The notes beneath the pieces are model-generated. The model worked only from the letters and a program-made list of their open reading frames with translations. It was not told the origin of the DNA and did not search any database. Positions 26,413 through 34,790 of a stretch of 64,000 nucleotides of DNA are shown piece by piece (the first letter of the stretch is position 1; each line of letters begins with the position of its first letter). The stretch covers positions 1 through 64,000 of the forward strand of contig NZ_JANL01000032.1 in assembly GCF_000585255.1 (NCBI RefSeq). The letters run 5' to 3'. The translations under genes and the position numbers were made by a program. Source of the DNA: Alkalibacterium sp. AK22 (GTDB taxonomy: Bacteria > Bacillota > Bacilli > Lactobacillales > Carnobacteriaceae_A).

Positions 26413-26892
26413 ATGAAAATCATGCTGATAGCGTATGCTGTGGTTGCTTCGCTAGCTCTGACTGCCTGTGGCACAAACGATGAAGCTGAACTTGAAAACG
26501 GCGGTGAGCTGGAAGATACTGAACAGCCGGCTGAAGAGGAAGTAACGGATGACCAAGGAGACATCGACACTCAAGAAGATGAAGCCGCACTCGATAATGA
26601 ACCCGATGAAGACATGGTGACGGATGAAGAGCTTGCCTTAGCGAGCGAGGCTGAACTGGAAGAAGCAGAGCCAATCGAAGACTTAAGCCAGTATGAAGAG
26701 TTTGCTGAGCAAGACGTCTTTTCACCTGATAACTACGATGCCTATCTGCTGTCTGACGAAGGGGGCATGCGCGAAATACTCTTTATGGATAATTCCCAGC
26801 AGCTCTTCCGATCTATTTACACTTATGAAGACAACAATTTAAGAATCATCGATCTGATAAATCAGGAACTGCTACTCAACAGTCCGCTATAA
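26413..26892 (+). CDS. Acidic lipoprotein of unknown function
   Basis: A 159-residue predicted lipoprotein with lipobox LTAC (Cys19). About 70 residues follow in which Glu, Asp and small residues dominate, then a short mixed domain (FSPDNYDAYLLSDEGGMREI onward, about 60 residues). It is expected to sit on the outer face of the membrane with the acidic stretch as a spacer. I do not recognise the C-terminal domain. AAGGAGG precedes the ATG. It has its own promoter. Two other acidic lipoproteins lie at 44614-45192 and 45586-45759. Confidence 0.75.
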   Translation: MKIMLIAYAVVASLALTACGTNDEAELENGGELEDTEQPAEEEVTDDQGDIDTQEDEAALDNEPDEDMVTDEELALASEAELEEAEPIEDLSQYEEFAEQDVFSPDNYDAYLLSDEGGMREILFMDNSQQLFRSIYTYEDNNLRIIDLINQELLLNSPL

Positions 26893-26953
26893 CAGCCTTG
26901 TTCATAGATTTAGGCTGACTGTCCCATTATGATCCCATGAAAAGCTGGTAAAC

Positions 26954-27368
26954 ATGTCGCAAGCTTGTTCCTACCCTACTCAGAAACCCAAAAGAGATGA
27001 CCTGGTTTCCGCTAAACGTCAGACACTCAATCCCGTACCTCGAGTAAAGAGCAGCGATTACCAAGCAATCGGAAAGCTCAAAGGATTCAGTCCTGTTGTG
27101 ATAGGCGCCGACAGGGGTATCGGCCTTGCTATAGCCTTGGCCTTTGCTAAAGAAGGCGCCCGTGCTACGCTTGTTGCCCTGAAGAGAATACGGTTCTTAA
27201 ATCGACAACAATTAGGAGTTCATACGCCGAGCATGGCGGTGTCCCAAAGGATTGTCCTAAAGAATCGTTTGAACTGGCTCTTGCCTATGCCTACTTGCAT
27301 CAAGCGACTCCAGCTATGTTTCCGGTCAGACAATCCATGTGAATGACGGCGAGATCATCAATGGCTGA
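26954..27368 (+). pseudogene. Short-chain dehydrogenase remnant (YhdF/GSP39-like)
   Basis: Broken SDR of the stress-protein-39 type. The first frame keeps KLKG then GADRGIGLAIALAFAKEG, clearly derived from the NAD(P)-binding GGxSGIGRAxAxAFAKEGA motif. It then loses similarity. Another frame carries YAEHGGVPK and later ESFELALAYAYL. A third frame carries the family's C terminus, SSDSSYVSGQTIHVNDGEII, ending at a TGA at 27366-27368. The catalytic YxxxK region is missing. Total length corresponds to about 138 codons against roughly 290 in the family, so internal deletions and at least two frameshifts are needed. Confidence 0.85.
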
Positions 27369-27433
27369 ACGCTCAGCTTGCCGATTTTTGATCCTGCTTA
27401 TTGACAAGTTGATCCAACGTCTAGCCCCTACTG

Positions 27434-27455
27434 AAGCAGCCTTTTCCGGCTGCTT
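27434..27455 (+). terminator. Terminator after the SDR remnant
   Basis: AAGCAGCC/GGCTGCTT with loop TTTTCC and five T. It has outlived the dead gene. Confidence 0.85.
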
Positions 27456-27687
27456 TTTGTTTGCTTTCCGTACCCAGTTTTTTCACAAAATTGTTAACTA
27501 ATTCTAAACGTGATGTCAGGCGATTTATGGTAAGCTTTAATTTGTGGATTCTCATTTAAGATACATCTATAATTCTTTTATCTAACTGGAACATGCACGC
27601 TCAGCTGAGCAGGACATGCCCGCAGCTTGTAAAGCTGTGAAAGCAAAGATAACGAGACCATGATCACTCATTGAAGGGAGAAATACT

Positions 27688-28953
27688 GTGAAAAGAAAAT
27701 TATTTATACTGCTGTTTGCATTCAGTCTCTTCATTCCCTTATTCTCAGGGGTCGCTATAGCCAGCGGAACAGTAGAGACAGACGAGGAACTCGAAGCATT
27801 TGATGAATTTGATGAATTTGATGAATTTGAAGATGACACTTTTGAGCTGGAAGAAGCTTTAGAAGAACCTTCTGACCCTGATGAAATCGAACGTGCCCGT
27901 GTAATCGAGGTAATCGACGGCGGTACCCAAGAAGCTGAAGAAAGTTTTTTTGATGATGTACAGACGGTGCGCATTGAAATGCTGTCCGGTGATCAGTCTG
28001 GAGAAGAACTGGAAGCTATTCATACACTGATCGGCAATCAGGGATCTGATTTTATTGTTGAACCAGGTGACCGAGTGCTGGTCAGTGCCATCGATATCGG
28101 AGGGGAAACAGAAGTTCACATCATCGAATATGAACGGGATATGTATATCTATACCGTACTGGGACTATTCATTGTTCTGCTAATCCTTCTGGGCGGCAAA
28201 AAAGGAATCAAGACTATCTTCACCCTTGCCTTCACACTTCTTCTGCTGATTGGTGTGCTTATCCCCGGACTTCTAGCTGGCTATAGCCCGGTCTTGCTGA
28301 CCGTTCTGATTTCAATAGCGGTCACAGTCGTAACTATTCTTACGGTCGGTGGAGTCAATGTCAAATCAGCATCGGCCATCATTGGTGTACTCGGTGGAGT
28401 ACTGATATCCGGCCTGATCGCTTACTTTGTAGGTAACCAGATCAATCTGACCGGCTTGTCAAGTCAAGAAGCTATGATGCTCATGTTTATTCCCCAGGAA
28501 GTCGACTTCAATTTTGGCGGACTGCTCTTTGCTGGAATTATTATGGGGGCTTTAGGAGCTGTAATGGATGTGGGTATGTCGATAGCCTCTGCCATGGAAG
28601 AAATCCGCCTGGTTGACCCTTCTATTCCAACTAAGAAACTCATACTTGCCGGCTTGAATGTGGGTAAAGATATCATGGGGACTATGGCCAATACACTCAT
28701 TCTAGCCTATGTGGGTAGTCTCATTCCTGTACTGCTGCTGTTCAGCGCTTACCAGGAGCCGTTCATCAGTATCATTAACATGAACATTATCGCTACCGAA
28801 GTGATACGAGCTTTAGCTGGAAGTATCGGACTGATCCTAGCGATTCCACTGACAGCTGTATCTGCGGGACTTTTAAGGGATAAGTTCCAACCCAAAAAAG
28901 AGCCGTACGTCAGCGCGTCTCCTTTAGACCCTTCTACTGAGACAAAGTCTTAA
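27688..28953 (+). CDS. YibE/F-family membrane protein
   Basis: A 421-residue protein with a signal peptide (to about residue 27) and an acidic extracytoplasmic part containing DEF repeats. An OB-like region (about 65-150) follows, then at least seven membrane helices (about 155-400). The hydrophobic part matches the YibE/F family, whose function is not established. The start is GTG, with GGGAG seven bases ahead. In many Lactobacillales two YibE/F genes are adjacent; here only one is present. A 9-base repeat (GATGAATTT) in the coding sequence at 27800-27829 makes the DEF run. Confidence 0.8.
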   Translation: MKRKLFILLFAFSLFIPLFSGVAIASGTVETDEELEAFDEFDEFDEFEDDTFELEEALEEPSDPDEIERARVIEVIDGGTQEAEESFFDDVQTVRIEMLSGDQSGEELEAIHTLIGNQGSDFIVEPGDRVLVSAIDIGGETEVHIIEYERDMYIYTVLGLFIVLLILLGGKKGIKTIFTLAFTLLLLIGVLIPGLLAGYSPVLLTVLISIAVTVVTILTVGGVNVKSASAIIGVLGGVLISGLIAYFVGNQINLTGLSSQEAMMLMFIPQEVDFNFGGLLFAGIIMGALGAVMDVGMSIASAMEEIRLVDPSIPTKKLILAGLNVGKDIMGTMANTLILAYVGSLIPVLLLFSAYQEPFISIINMNIIATEVIRALAGSIGLILAIPLTAVSAGLLRDKFQPKKEPYVSASPLDPSTETKS

Positions 28954-29192
28954 ACCTCAGTAAAAGGCTGCTTTTGCAAAACATTGAAGCAACAGGTTTC
29001 AATACTCAGCCTGACCTTGAAGGAGTCCTTGTGTTCTAAACACCTGAACTCAGGGGCTGCTTTTTTCGGCGGCTGCTCTGACTCCTGTCTGATGATCAAA
29101 AAAGACAGCTGAGTCAGCAAACAGTCAGCCTGAACAGTCTCCTTAACTCTTCTCTGTACTAGACAACTGCTTTAACCCATTTATCTATACTA
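28954..29192. other. Gap with a probable plus-strand terminator
   Basis: CAGCCTGA (29005-29012) can pair with TCAGGGGCTG (29049-29058, GG bulged), followed by six T; this probably ends the YibE/F transcript. No coding frame is seen. Confidence 0.4.
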
Positions 29193-29245
29193 AAAAGCTG
29201 TTTCCATTTAAGTTGAGTCTAAGAACTCAAATGGAAACAGCTTTT
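29193..29245. terminator. Long bidirectional hairpin
   Basis: Perfect 17-base arms AAAAGCTGTTTCCATTT/AAATGGAAACAGCTTTT, extended by AGTT/AACT. It lies between convergent YibE/F and HD-domain genes. Confidence 0.8.
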
Positions 29246-29268
29246 ACTTTTAAGATCTGTCTGTACGT

Positions 29269-29796
29269 TTAGGCATGAACGACACGCAGTTTCATACTCC
29301 ATTCAGATAATTTTTCTTTGACTTTCAATCTGACAGGCGTAGATACTTCACTGATTGCACAATATTTATCTACACATGTGACAACCATGCTTTCTTTGTA
29401 TTTAGGCAAGCCGACACCCGTCGTTGTCATAAACATATGCTTAAGGATGATGTCTTTTTCCAGTTCACTCAGTTCCGTCAGGCGCTGGGCATTTTTAACA
29501 GCAATATGCGGATGAACAAAATTGTGTGAGCCCTGTTTCATCATGGCAATTTCTTCTCTGCCTTCATGGAAAAAGTCATGCAGTAGGCCCGCACGTGCAA
29601 CCGCACGGCAATTCAGTTTTAGTCGCTTGGCAATTTTGTAGCTGACATAAGACACGAAAAGCGAATGGATCAGACGAGTTGTGTAATGGTGGTGGGTAAT
29701 GTCATCCAGCTTAAGCAGCTCTTCACTTTCCAGTAAATCACCGATATGTGCCATGTAGTCCTGGTCATTTTCCCAAATTGAACGAACAAATTCCAT
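29269..29796 (-). CDS. HD-domain phosphohydrolase-like protein
   Basis: A 175-residue soluble HD-superfamily protein. The metal ligands are visible: His in TTRLIHSLFVSY, the HD pair in GLLHDFFHEG, His in HPHIAV and Asp in VTCVDKYC. Members hydrolyse nucleotide or cyclic-nucleotide phosphates; the substrate cannot be read from the sequence. AAAGGAG lies seven bases before the ATG. It stands alone. Confidence 0.8.
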   Translation of the reverse strand: MEFVRSIWENDQDYMAHIGDLLESEELLKLDDITHHHYTTRLIHSLFVSYVSYKIAKRLKLNCRAVARAGLLHDFFHEGREEIAMMKQGSHNFVHPHIAVKNAQRLTELSELEKDIILKHMFMTTTGVGLPKYKESMVVTCVDKYCAISEVSTPVRLKVKEKLSEWSMKLRVVHA

Positions 29797-29960
29797 CGAA
29801 CGTCTCCTTTTATGATAGTCCTCTTTAAGTATACGGGTAGCGTCAATCTGACAGCTCTTTGAGCTATCCAGTACGTATCTTACTCCTAATCTTTTAGAAA
29901 ATAAAGGGTGTCATCCTAAAGAAAAACGTTTTCATCCCATTTGTGTCAGGATTGTCAAAT

Positions 29961-30737
29961 TTATGAGGGGTTATAGAGAGAAAACATGAGAATCCCGGCA
30001 GCAATAGCGACGTTAAGAGATTCTGCCTGACCAATAATAGGAATATAAAGATTACAAGTCGTTTCCCTTAATAACTCATCTGATACACCCTTGCCCTCAT
30101 TGCCAACAATCAGGGCAAATTGAGCTGACGGATTGACTTGACGGTAGGAGCGGGCTTCTTTGTCTAAAGCTGTACCGTAAACAGGAATCTCTCTGGCCTT
30201 CAAATCTTGAACCCAACCTTTCAGGTCGTCGTGGACAACCGGCAAGTGAAAATGACTGCCTTGTGCTGACCGAAGGGCTTTAGGATTATATAGATCCACT
30301 GATCCTGTCCCAATGACAACCCCCTCGAAACCCGCTGCATCAGCTGTACGAATCAATGTCCCTAAGTTTCCGGGATCCTGCACCCCATCCAGAAGCAGTA
30401 AAGGTTTTTGTGCAGCCAGTTCGGATAAAGATTCCTTGGTATTCATCACCGCGAGTATGCCCTGCTCCGTTACCGCATCACTCAATGCTGCAGAAATGTC
30501 TTCTGTAATAGTGATAAGCCGGCCGGCCCCCTCAAATGTGCGGATTACATGTTGATACTCATCCAATTTATCTTCTCTGACCAACAAAGCATCAATAGAC
30601 TGCCTTGCCTTAACCGCCTCTTCTACTAGGTGCAGGCCCTCAATAATATATTTCTGTTGTTTCTTTCTTCCTTTCCGTGTGAGCAGTTTTTTCCATTCTT
30701 TAACTTGTTTATTCTGTATCGACTCAATCGTTTCCAC
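29961..30737 (-). CDS. SpoU/TrmH-family RNA methyltransferase
   Basis: A 258-residue SPOUT methyltransferase (2'-O-ribose of rRNA or tRNA; B. subtilis YsgA class). It has an N-terminal substrate-binding domain (SIQNKQVKEWKKLLTRKGR), then the knot with DGVQDPGNLGTLIRTADAAG. ALIVGNEGKGVSDE and ESLNVAIAAGIL follow. The start is GTG with GGAGG nine bases ahead. The target nucleotide is not known. It lies downstream of the M23 gene but is separated by a terminator. Confidence 0.88.
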   Translation of the reverse strand: METIESIQNKQVKEWKKLLTRKGRKKQQKYIIEGLHLVEEAVKARQSIDALLVREDKLDEYQHVIRTFEGAGRLITITEDISAALSDAVTEQGILAVMNTKESLSELAAQKPLLLLDGVQDPGNLGTLIRTADAAGFEGVVIGTGSVDLYNPKALRSAQGSHFHLPVVHDDLKGWVQDLKAREIPVYGTALDKEARSYRQVNPSAQFALIVGNEGKGVSDELLRETTCNLYIPIIGQAESLNVAIAAGILMFSLYNPS

Positions 30738-30793
30738 TGTCGAAAGCCTCCATTCGTCTATCTTGACCTCATCCAGTATACCCCAGACACAAA

Positions 30794-30823
30794 AAGAGAG
30801 AAAGCCTGATTGCTTTCTCTCTT
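30794..30823 (-). terminator. Terminator of the M23 gene
   Basis: AAGAGAGAAAGC/GCTTTCTCTCTT with a six-base loop. On the minus strand it ends in five T. Confidence 0.88.
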
Positions 30824-30833
30824 AAACTTGCTG

Positions 30834-32282
30834 TTAATTGATAAAGTTCATTGGGTTTTGAGGCTGTCCATTTCGGTGGACCTCGAAGTGAAGGTGTACA
30901 CCAGTGGAACGTCCAGTAGTTCCCATAATACCCAATTGCTGTCCTTGGGAAACGTCTTGTCCAACAGACACGCTCAGGTTTGGCTGCATGTGCGCATACA
31001 GTGTCTGGTAACCCCCTCCGTGATCGACAATAACGGTATAACCAAATGATCCTCTGTATGAAGCAGCAGTCACTCTACCCGCACGTGCTGCTCTGATTGG
31101 TCCGCTTCCAGCGATATCAACACCTGCGTGGAAAGATCCGCGCTGTCCCGTTACCGGGTGTGTACGGTAACCAAATGGTGACGTGATGCGTCCTTGAGCC
31201 GGTCTCAACCAGCCTGAACTTGACTGTGCACTCCCTGAGTTGTTTGAACTTGAGCTGCTTGTATTTGAACTGCTTGTACTTGAACTGCTCGAACTACTGT
31301 TGGATGAAGTCTGTGCTGCTGCCTGAGCTTGTCTTTCTTCTTCAGCTCTAGCTTCCTGTTCTGCTCTTCTTTCAGCTTCAGCTCGCGCCTGTGCTTGGGC
31401 TTGAGCTTCGGCTTCTGCTCTTGCCTGAGCTTCAGCTTCTCTTCTTCTCTGTTCTTCAGCACGACGGATTTCTTCTTGCCGGCGACGTTCTGCTTCGATG
31501 ATTCTCTCTTGTTCAGCTCTCATTTCGTCGCTAAGATTGCTCGCACGTTCCGCAACAACATTCTGCTCATTAATGAAAGAATCTCTTTCATCTTCTGTCA
31601 GATCATAACGTTCAGCAACCTGGATGACTTTCTCTTCAAGATCTAGACGGTTATTGACTAGCTCAGTCCGGTCACTTTCCATCTGTGCTTTGACGGCTTC
31701 CATTTCTTCCTGCTCAGCAACGACTTGCTTCTCTGTTTCCTCAAGTTCCTGCTGGTCTTCAAACTGAGCCTGCATGACATTCTGGTTCGCAGACACTAGC
31801 TGATTGACCACCCCAATACGTCCAATCAAGTCAGACAAACTTTCTGCAGACATCATGATATCTACAATGTCTGCCGGGTTAGCCTGAGTCTGGACAGAAC
31901 GTGCCTGAGATTCAAGTTGTTCATTACGTCTTTCTATCTGATCTTTCAATCTGTCAATTTCTTCATTCAGACGTTCAATTTCTTTTTCAATGCGTTCAAT
32001 CTCATTTGTCTGTTTGTCGATGCGTCCGACCAGTTCGTCGATCCTTCCCTGCAGTTCAACAACGTCTGCTTCCAGCTGCTCTCTTTCTTCTTCTAGAGAC
32101 TGCATCTGCTCTTCTCTATCTGAAATCTGGCCATCCAGTTGGTTTGACTGGTTTTCCAGTTCCTGTTGCTGACGCTCCAGTTCTCTCATTCTTTGAGAAG
32201 AAGCTTCTACGTTTAAAGTACTGAATGTCGGTGCTGCCAGAACTGCTGTAGCAATGACTGTCAAAATACGTTTCCTATTCAA
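30834..32282 (-). CDS. Secreted coiled-coil M23 endopeptidase (PcsB-like scaffold)
   Basis: A 482-residue secreted protein: signal peptide (MNRKRILTVIATAVLAAP to about VEA), a PcsB/CwlO-type coiled coil (about 30-255), an Ala/Glu/Arg/Gln-rich helix, a Ser linker, and a C-terminal LytM/M23 domain. Zinc ligands are in GSFHAGVDIAG and HLHFEVHRNG. The longest frame begins with TTG at 32315, which overlaps a TATAAT; GGGTG suits the TTG at 32282, just before the signal peptide. M23 enzymes cut peptide stems or cross-bridges of peptidoglycan. Its coiled coil is related to that of the NlpC/P60 protein at 76-1692. Confidence 0.88.
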   Translation of the reverse strand: MNRKRILTVIATAVLAAPTFSTLNVEASSQRMRELERQQQELENQSNQLDGQISDREEQMQSLEEEREQLEADVVELQGRIDELVGRIDKQTNEIERIEKEIERLNEEIDRLKDQIERRNEQLESQARSVQTQANPADIVDIMMSAESLSDLIGRIGVVNQLVSANQNVMQAQFEDQQELEETEKQVVAEQEEMEAVKAQMESDRTELVNNRLDLEEKVIQVAERYDLTEDERDSFINEQNVVAERASNLSDEMRAEQERIIEAERRRQEEIRRAEEQRRREAEAQARAEAEAQAQAQARAEAERRAEQEARAEEERQAQAAAQTSSNSSSSSSSTSSSNTSSSSSNNSGSAQSSSGWLRPAQGRITSPFGYRTHPVTGQRGSFHAGVDIAGSGPIRAARAGRVTAASYRGSFGYTVIVDHGGGYQTLYAHMQPNLSVSVGQDVSQGQQLGIMGTTGRSTGVHLHFEVHRNGQPQNPMNFIN

Positions 32283-32846
32283 TGTGTAAACACCCGTTTC
32301 TGATAGATTATACAAATATTTTAAGATTTATAGTTTTTTATTAAAGGCTCTCTACAGCGGAGTATGGCCATTCGACACAATCGGCCGTTGCCTCCCGTTT
32401 GAAGCACTAAAAGCATCATATCATGGAAAAACAAGCAATTATTTTTAAATCCTGTGACAAAATTTCCACTCAATTGTTACATAACTGTATTGTTTGAATA
32501 AAATTTGTCTGCACTAATACTCTCAAACCCTTTATATAGCAGCCTTTATAAATAAATTAACCGTAAAATAAACAAAACTGTCTCTATAGATTAGTGAACA
32601 TTTAGTGACAAATGCGTCAGAAGGCTGTCGCTGCTGTTTCCTTTGCAAACGTTCTTCTTAGCGCCCGTGCTTTCTTATTCAGGCCTGGTTAAGTCTGTTT
32701 GGAACTGTCCATCCTACTAATCTGCCGCTGATTTTATAAAAATGCATGTTTAGTCCTTTAATTTTTTTCACTTGGCAGCTATCTCTTTCTTTCCAAAAGA
32801 CAGGCTGTTTGCTATCCTGTTAAAGAAAAGAAAGGAGACGCCTTTA
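32283..32846. other. 564-base intergenic region with a GC-rich hairpin
   Basis: Upstream of the M23 gene. Minus-strand TATAAT at 32312-32307 and an extended -10 TGATATGAT near 32420 are both possible promoters. Between them a GC-rich segment folds as CGGGAG/CTCCG (32358-32397) with an inner GGCC/GGCC. AT-rich sequence surrounds it. The plus-strand end holds the GTG start and AAGGAG of the GNAT gene. Confidence 0.45.
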
Positions 32847-33611
32847 GTGACCACTTTCCATCATCTATGTAACTACAGCAGCTTGCTTGAGGAAAATGAT
32901 TTTTTTAGGCTTTATGTGAATAGTCAAAGTCCGCTCCGCTATGACTCTAACTACTGCGAACTTCTATATACACCCACTCAGAAGGAATTTAAACTGATTG
33001 AGGATATTGTCTGGAACTTTGCTCTGGAACAGAAGTTAACCCATATAAAAATCGTCTGGCCTGAGAATCAAGGAATCCTTTCCGACACGCTAACGCACCT
33101 GGACGAAGAGCGTTACAAGCTGGAGAAACTTGAACTTTACACCATCGATCCTTCTCTGTTCATAGCCAAAGCTGATCCGGCCATTACGGTCAGAAGCGTA
33201 GATAAAAGCAGCTTTCGCTCATTCATTGAGCTTAACCGTATAGAAGATTCACTAGTATCCGAGCGTTTTGCCAACATGAAGCAGTTGTTTTATCAGCAGA
33301 TAATACAAAAGCCTCATATCACTCTACTAATGGCAGAAAAAGAGGGGACTCCGGCGGGTTCCTGTATAATGATTGACGGAGACTCTACAGTAGAAATCGA
33401 TGATCTCTTTACAGCCCCAACACACCGGAAAAGCGGAGTCGCCCGTACGCTTCAGTCATGGGTTATGGCTCATGCCGTTCACTCCGGCAAAGAGGTTATT
33501 CTGGCTGCTGATGCTGAGGATACTCATCCCCTGATGTATCAAAAGCAAGGTTATCGACCTGTGAGCTTTCGGATTGGAGCGCTAAAAACATTCGAGGAGG
33601 ACGACCATTGA
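32847..33611 (+). CDS. GNAT-family N-acetyltransferase (first of a pair)
   Basis: A 254-residue GNAT-like protein with a divergent N-terminal half and a C-terminal acetyl-CoA fold (EIDDLFTAPTHRKSGVARTL, then MYQKQGYRP). Acceptor unknown. The frame opens with TTG at 32772 without a ribosome binding site; AAGGAG is nine bases before the GTG at 32847. Its stop overlaps the TTG start of the next GNAT gene (TTGA), so the pair is translationally coupled. Confidence 0.8.
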   Translation: MTTFHHLCNYSSLLEENDFFRLYVNSQSPLRYDSNYCELLYTPTQKEFKLIEDIVWNFALEQKLTHIKIVWPENQGILSDTLTHLDEERYKLEKLELYTIDPSLFIAKADPAITVRSVDKSSFRSFIELNRIEDSLVSERFANMKQLFYQQIIQKPHITLLMAEKEGTPAGSCIMIDGDSTVEIDDLFTAPTHRKSGVARTLQSWVMAHAVHSGKEVILAADAEDTHPLMYQKQGYRPVSFRIGALKTFEEDDH

Positions 33612-34618
33612 CTTTATCTTTTAGACAACTGACACTTGACGACTATTCTTTATACGAACAGATGGAAACCGGATTAGAGCAGGATTATATGCTCCGAGTC
33701 TTTGAACGTCTGGTCAGTGAAAATAATCGCTTATACGGCATGTTTGAAGAGGACATCCTGGTGGCTGTAGCCGGCTATACTATTTTCTGCGGTGAGTTTG
33801 CCATGCTCGGACGTCTCCGTAGTGACGCCCGCTACCGCAAGCAAGGTTATGGTACAATCATCACAAAGTATATTCTAGATGCCGCCCGTGAGGAAAGTGG
33901 AGTAACCTGGATCGGCGCCAATACAGAACAGCACAATATCCCTGCCCAGAAGGTGCTCCAGAAACTGAATATGCCCCATCAGCTCACCTTGTATGCGGCT
34001 CAGGCAGAGACGCTTGGCCCTCTTCTTGACGGTCAGCCTCTCTGGCAGGAAATCACTGAGTTGGACAATAAAAAAAAATGGCTTGAAGAGACTTACCTTA
34101 ATCCATCCTTTGGCAAACAAGTCTTCCCTTATGAAGCCTACTATCCTTTCCCGGCTTCACCAGCTATGTTTTCTGATCGTAAACTCATGGAAATGCATTG
34201 CTATGTCAACCCTCAAGAAACCAGAGTTGTGTTTATGTGGGAAGAAGAAAAAGGTGAGGCATACTTGCATGTGGTTTACCCCTGGTTTGACCTGACCAGT
34301 CAGGCGGGCTTGTTTGACACCATTTCTTCAGTTTTTGAAGAACGGCTGCGACGGGGAACCTCCTCAAAAGTATGGATAGACCTAACCGAAGAAGAAGCAG
34401 CTGATTTGCCGGCTGATCATCCTTTTGATCTTCCCTCCCCCTGGATGCTTCATGGTTTTCAATGTTCAGATAAAACTGATAGCCAGTCCCATCTGAAAGA
34501 AGCGAAGGAGCTTCTGGACCATCTTGAACAGGAAATCAAAGAACTGAACACACAGCTGGATACCACAAAGCTGAATGTAAAGAAACTATCCAGTCAGTTT
34601 GATCAACTTGACCTGTAA
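33608..34618 (+). CDS. GNAT-family N-acetyltransferase with C-terminal coiled coil
   Basis: A 336-residue protein with an N-terminal GNAT domain (FAMLGRLRSDARYRKQGYGT, QHNIPAQKVLQKLN) and a middle part rich in Trp/Phe. The last 45 residues are predicted coiled coil (LKEAKELLDHLEQEIKELNT). It starts with TTG, with GGAGG seven bases ahead, overlapping the preceding stop. It may act on the same target as its neighbour or with it; no substrate can be named. Confidence 0.78.
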   Translation: MTLSFRQLTLDDYSLYEQMETGLEQDYMLRVFERLVSENNRLYGMFEEDILVAVAGYTIFCGEFAMLGRLRSDARYRKQGYGTIITKYILDAAREESGVTWIGANTEQHNIPAQKVLQKLNMPHQLTLYAAQAETLGPLLDGQPLWQEITELDNKKKWLEETYLNPSFGKQVFPYEAYYPFPASPAMFSDRKLMEMHCYVNPQETRVVFMWEEEKGEAYLHVVYPWFDLTSQAGLFDTISSVFEERLRRGTSSKVWIDLTEEEAADLPADHPFDLPSPWMLHGFQCSDKTDSQSHLKEAKELLDHLEQEIKELNTQLDTTKLNVKKLSSQFDQLDL

Positions 34619-34695
34619 TTACTGCAAGCCGTCTAAGCGGCTTTTAGGCCTTTGTCCGTATCCTTAGAGTTGATGCCTAGAACTGTATTCATCAT

Positions 34696-34744
34696 AAAAA
34701 GCAGCCAGTAATGGTTCCCCAGAGGAACTTTACCGGCTGCTTTT
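34696..34744. terminator. Bidirectional terminator after the GNAT pair
   Basis: AAAAAGCAGCC/GGCTGCTTTT arms with inner GGTTCC/GGAAC pairing. T runs on both strands serve the convergent M3 gene too. A shorter AAGCCG/CGGCTT hairpin lies at 34626-34643. Confidence 0.85.
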
Positions 34745-34790
34745 ATATTTACCATAAGATCTGGTTGCTCATGTGTTTGACGGTACAGAA

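Noticed and set aside
29921-29934. cre-like GAAAAACGTTTTCA upstream of the HD-domain gene
   Set aside because: Two mismatches to the consensus, and an AT-rich AAAACGTTTT palindrome is likely by chance.
32358-32397. c-di-AMP (ydaO) riboswitch ahead of the M23 gene
   Set aside because: Such riboswitches often control wall hydrolases, but the conserved core is not present.
32475-32491. WalR-like direct repeat TGTTAC-N5-TGTATT
   Set aside because: It is on the opposite strand and nearly 200 bases from the M23 gene, with one mismatch; not enough to call.
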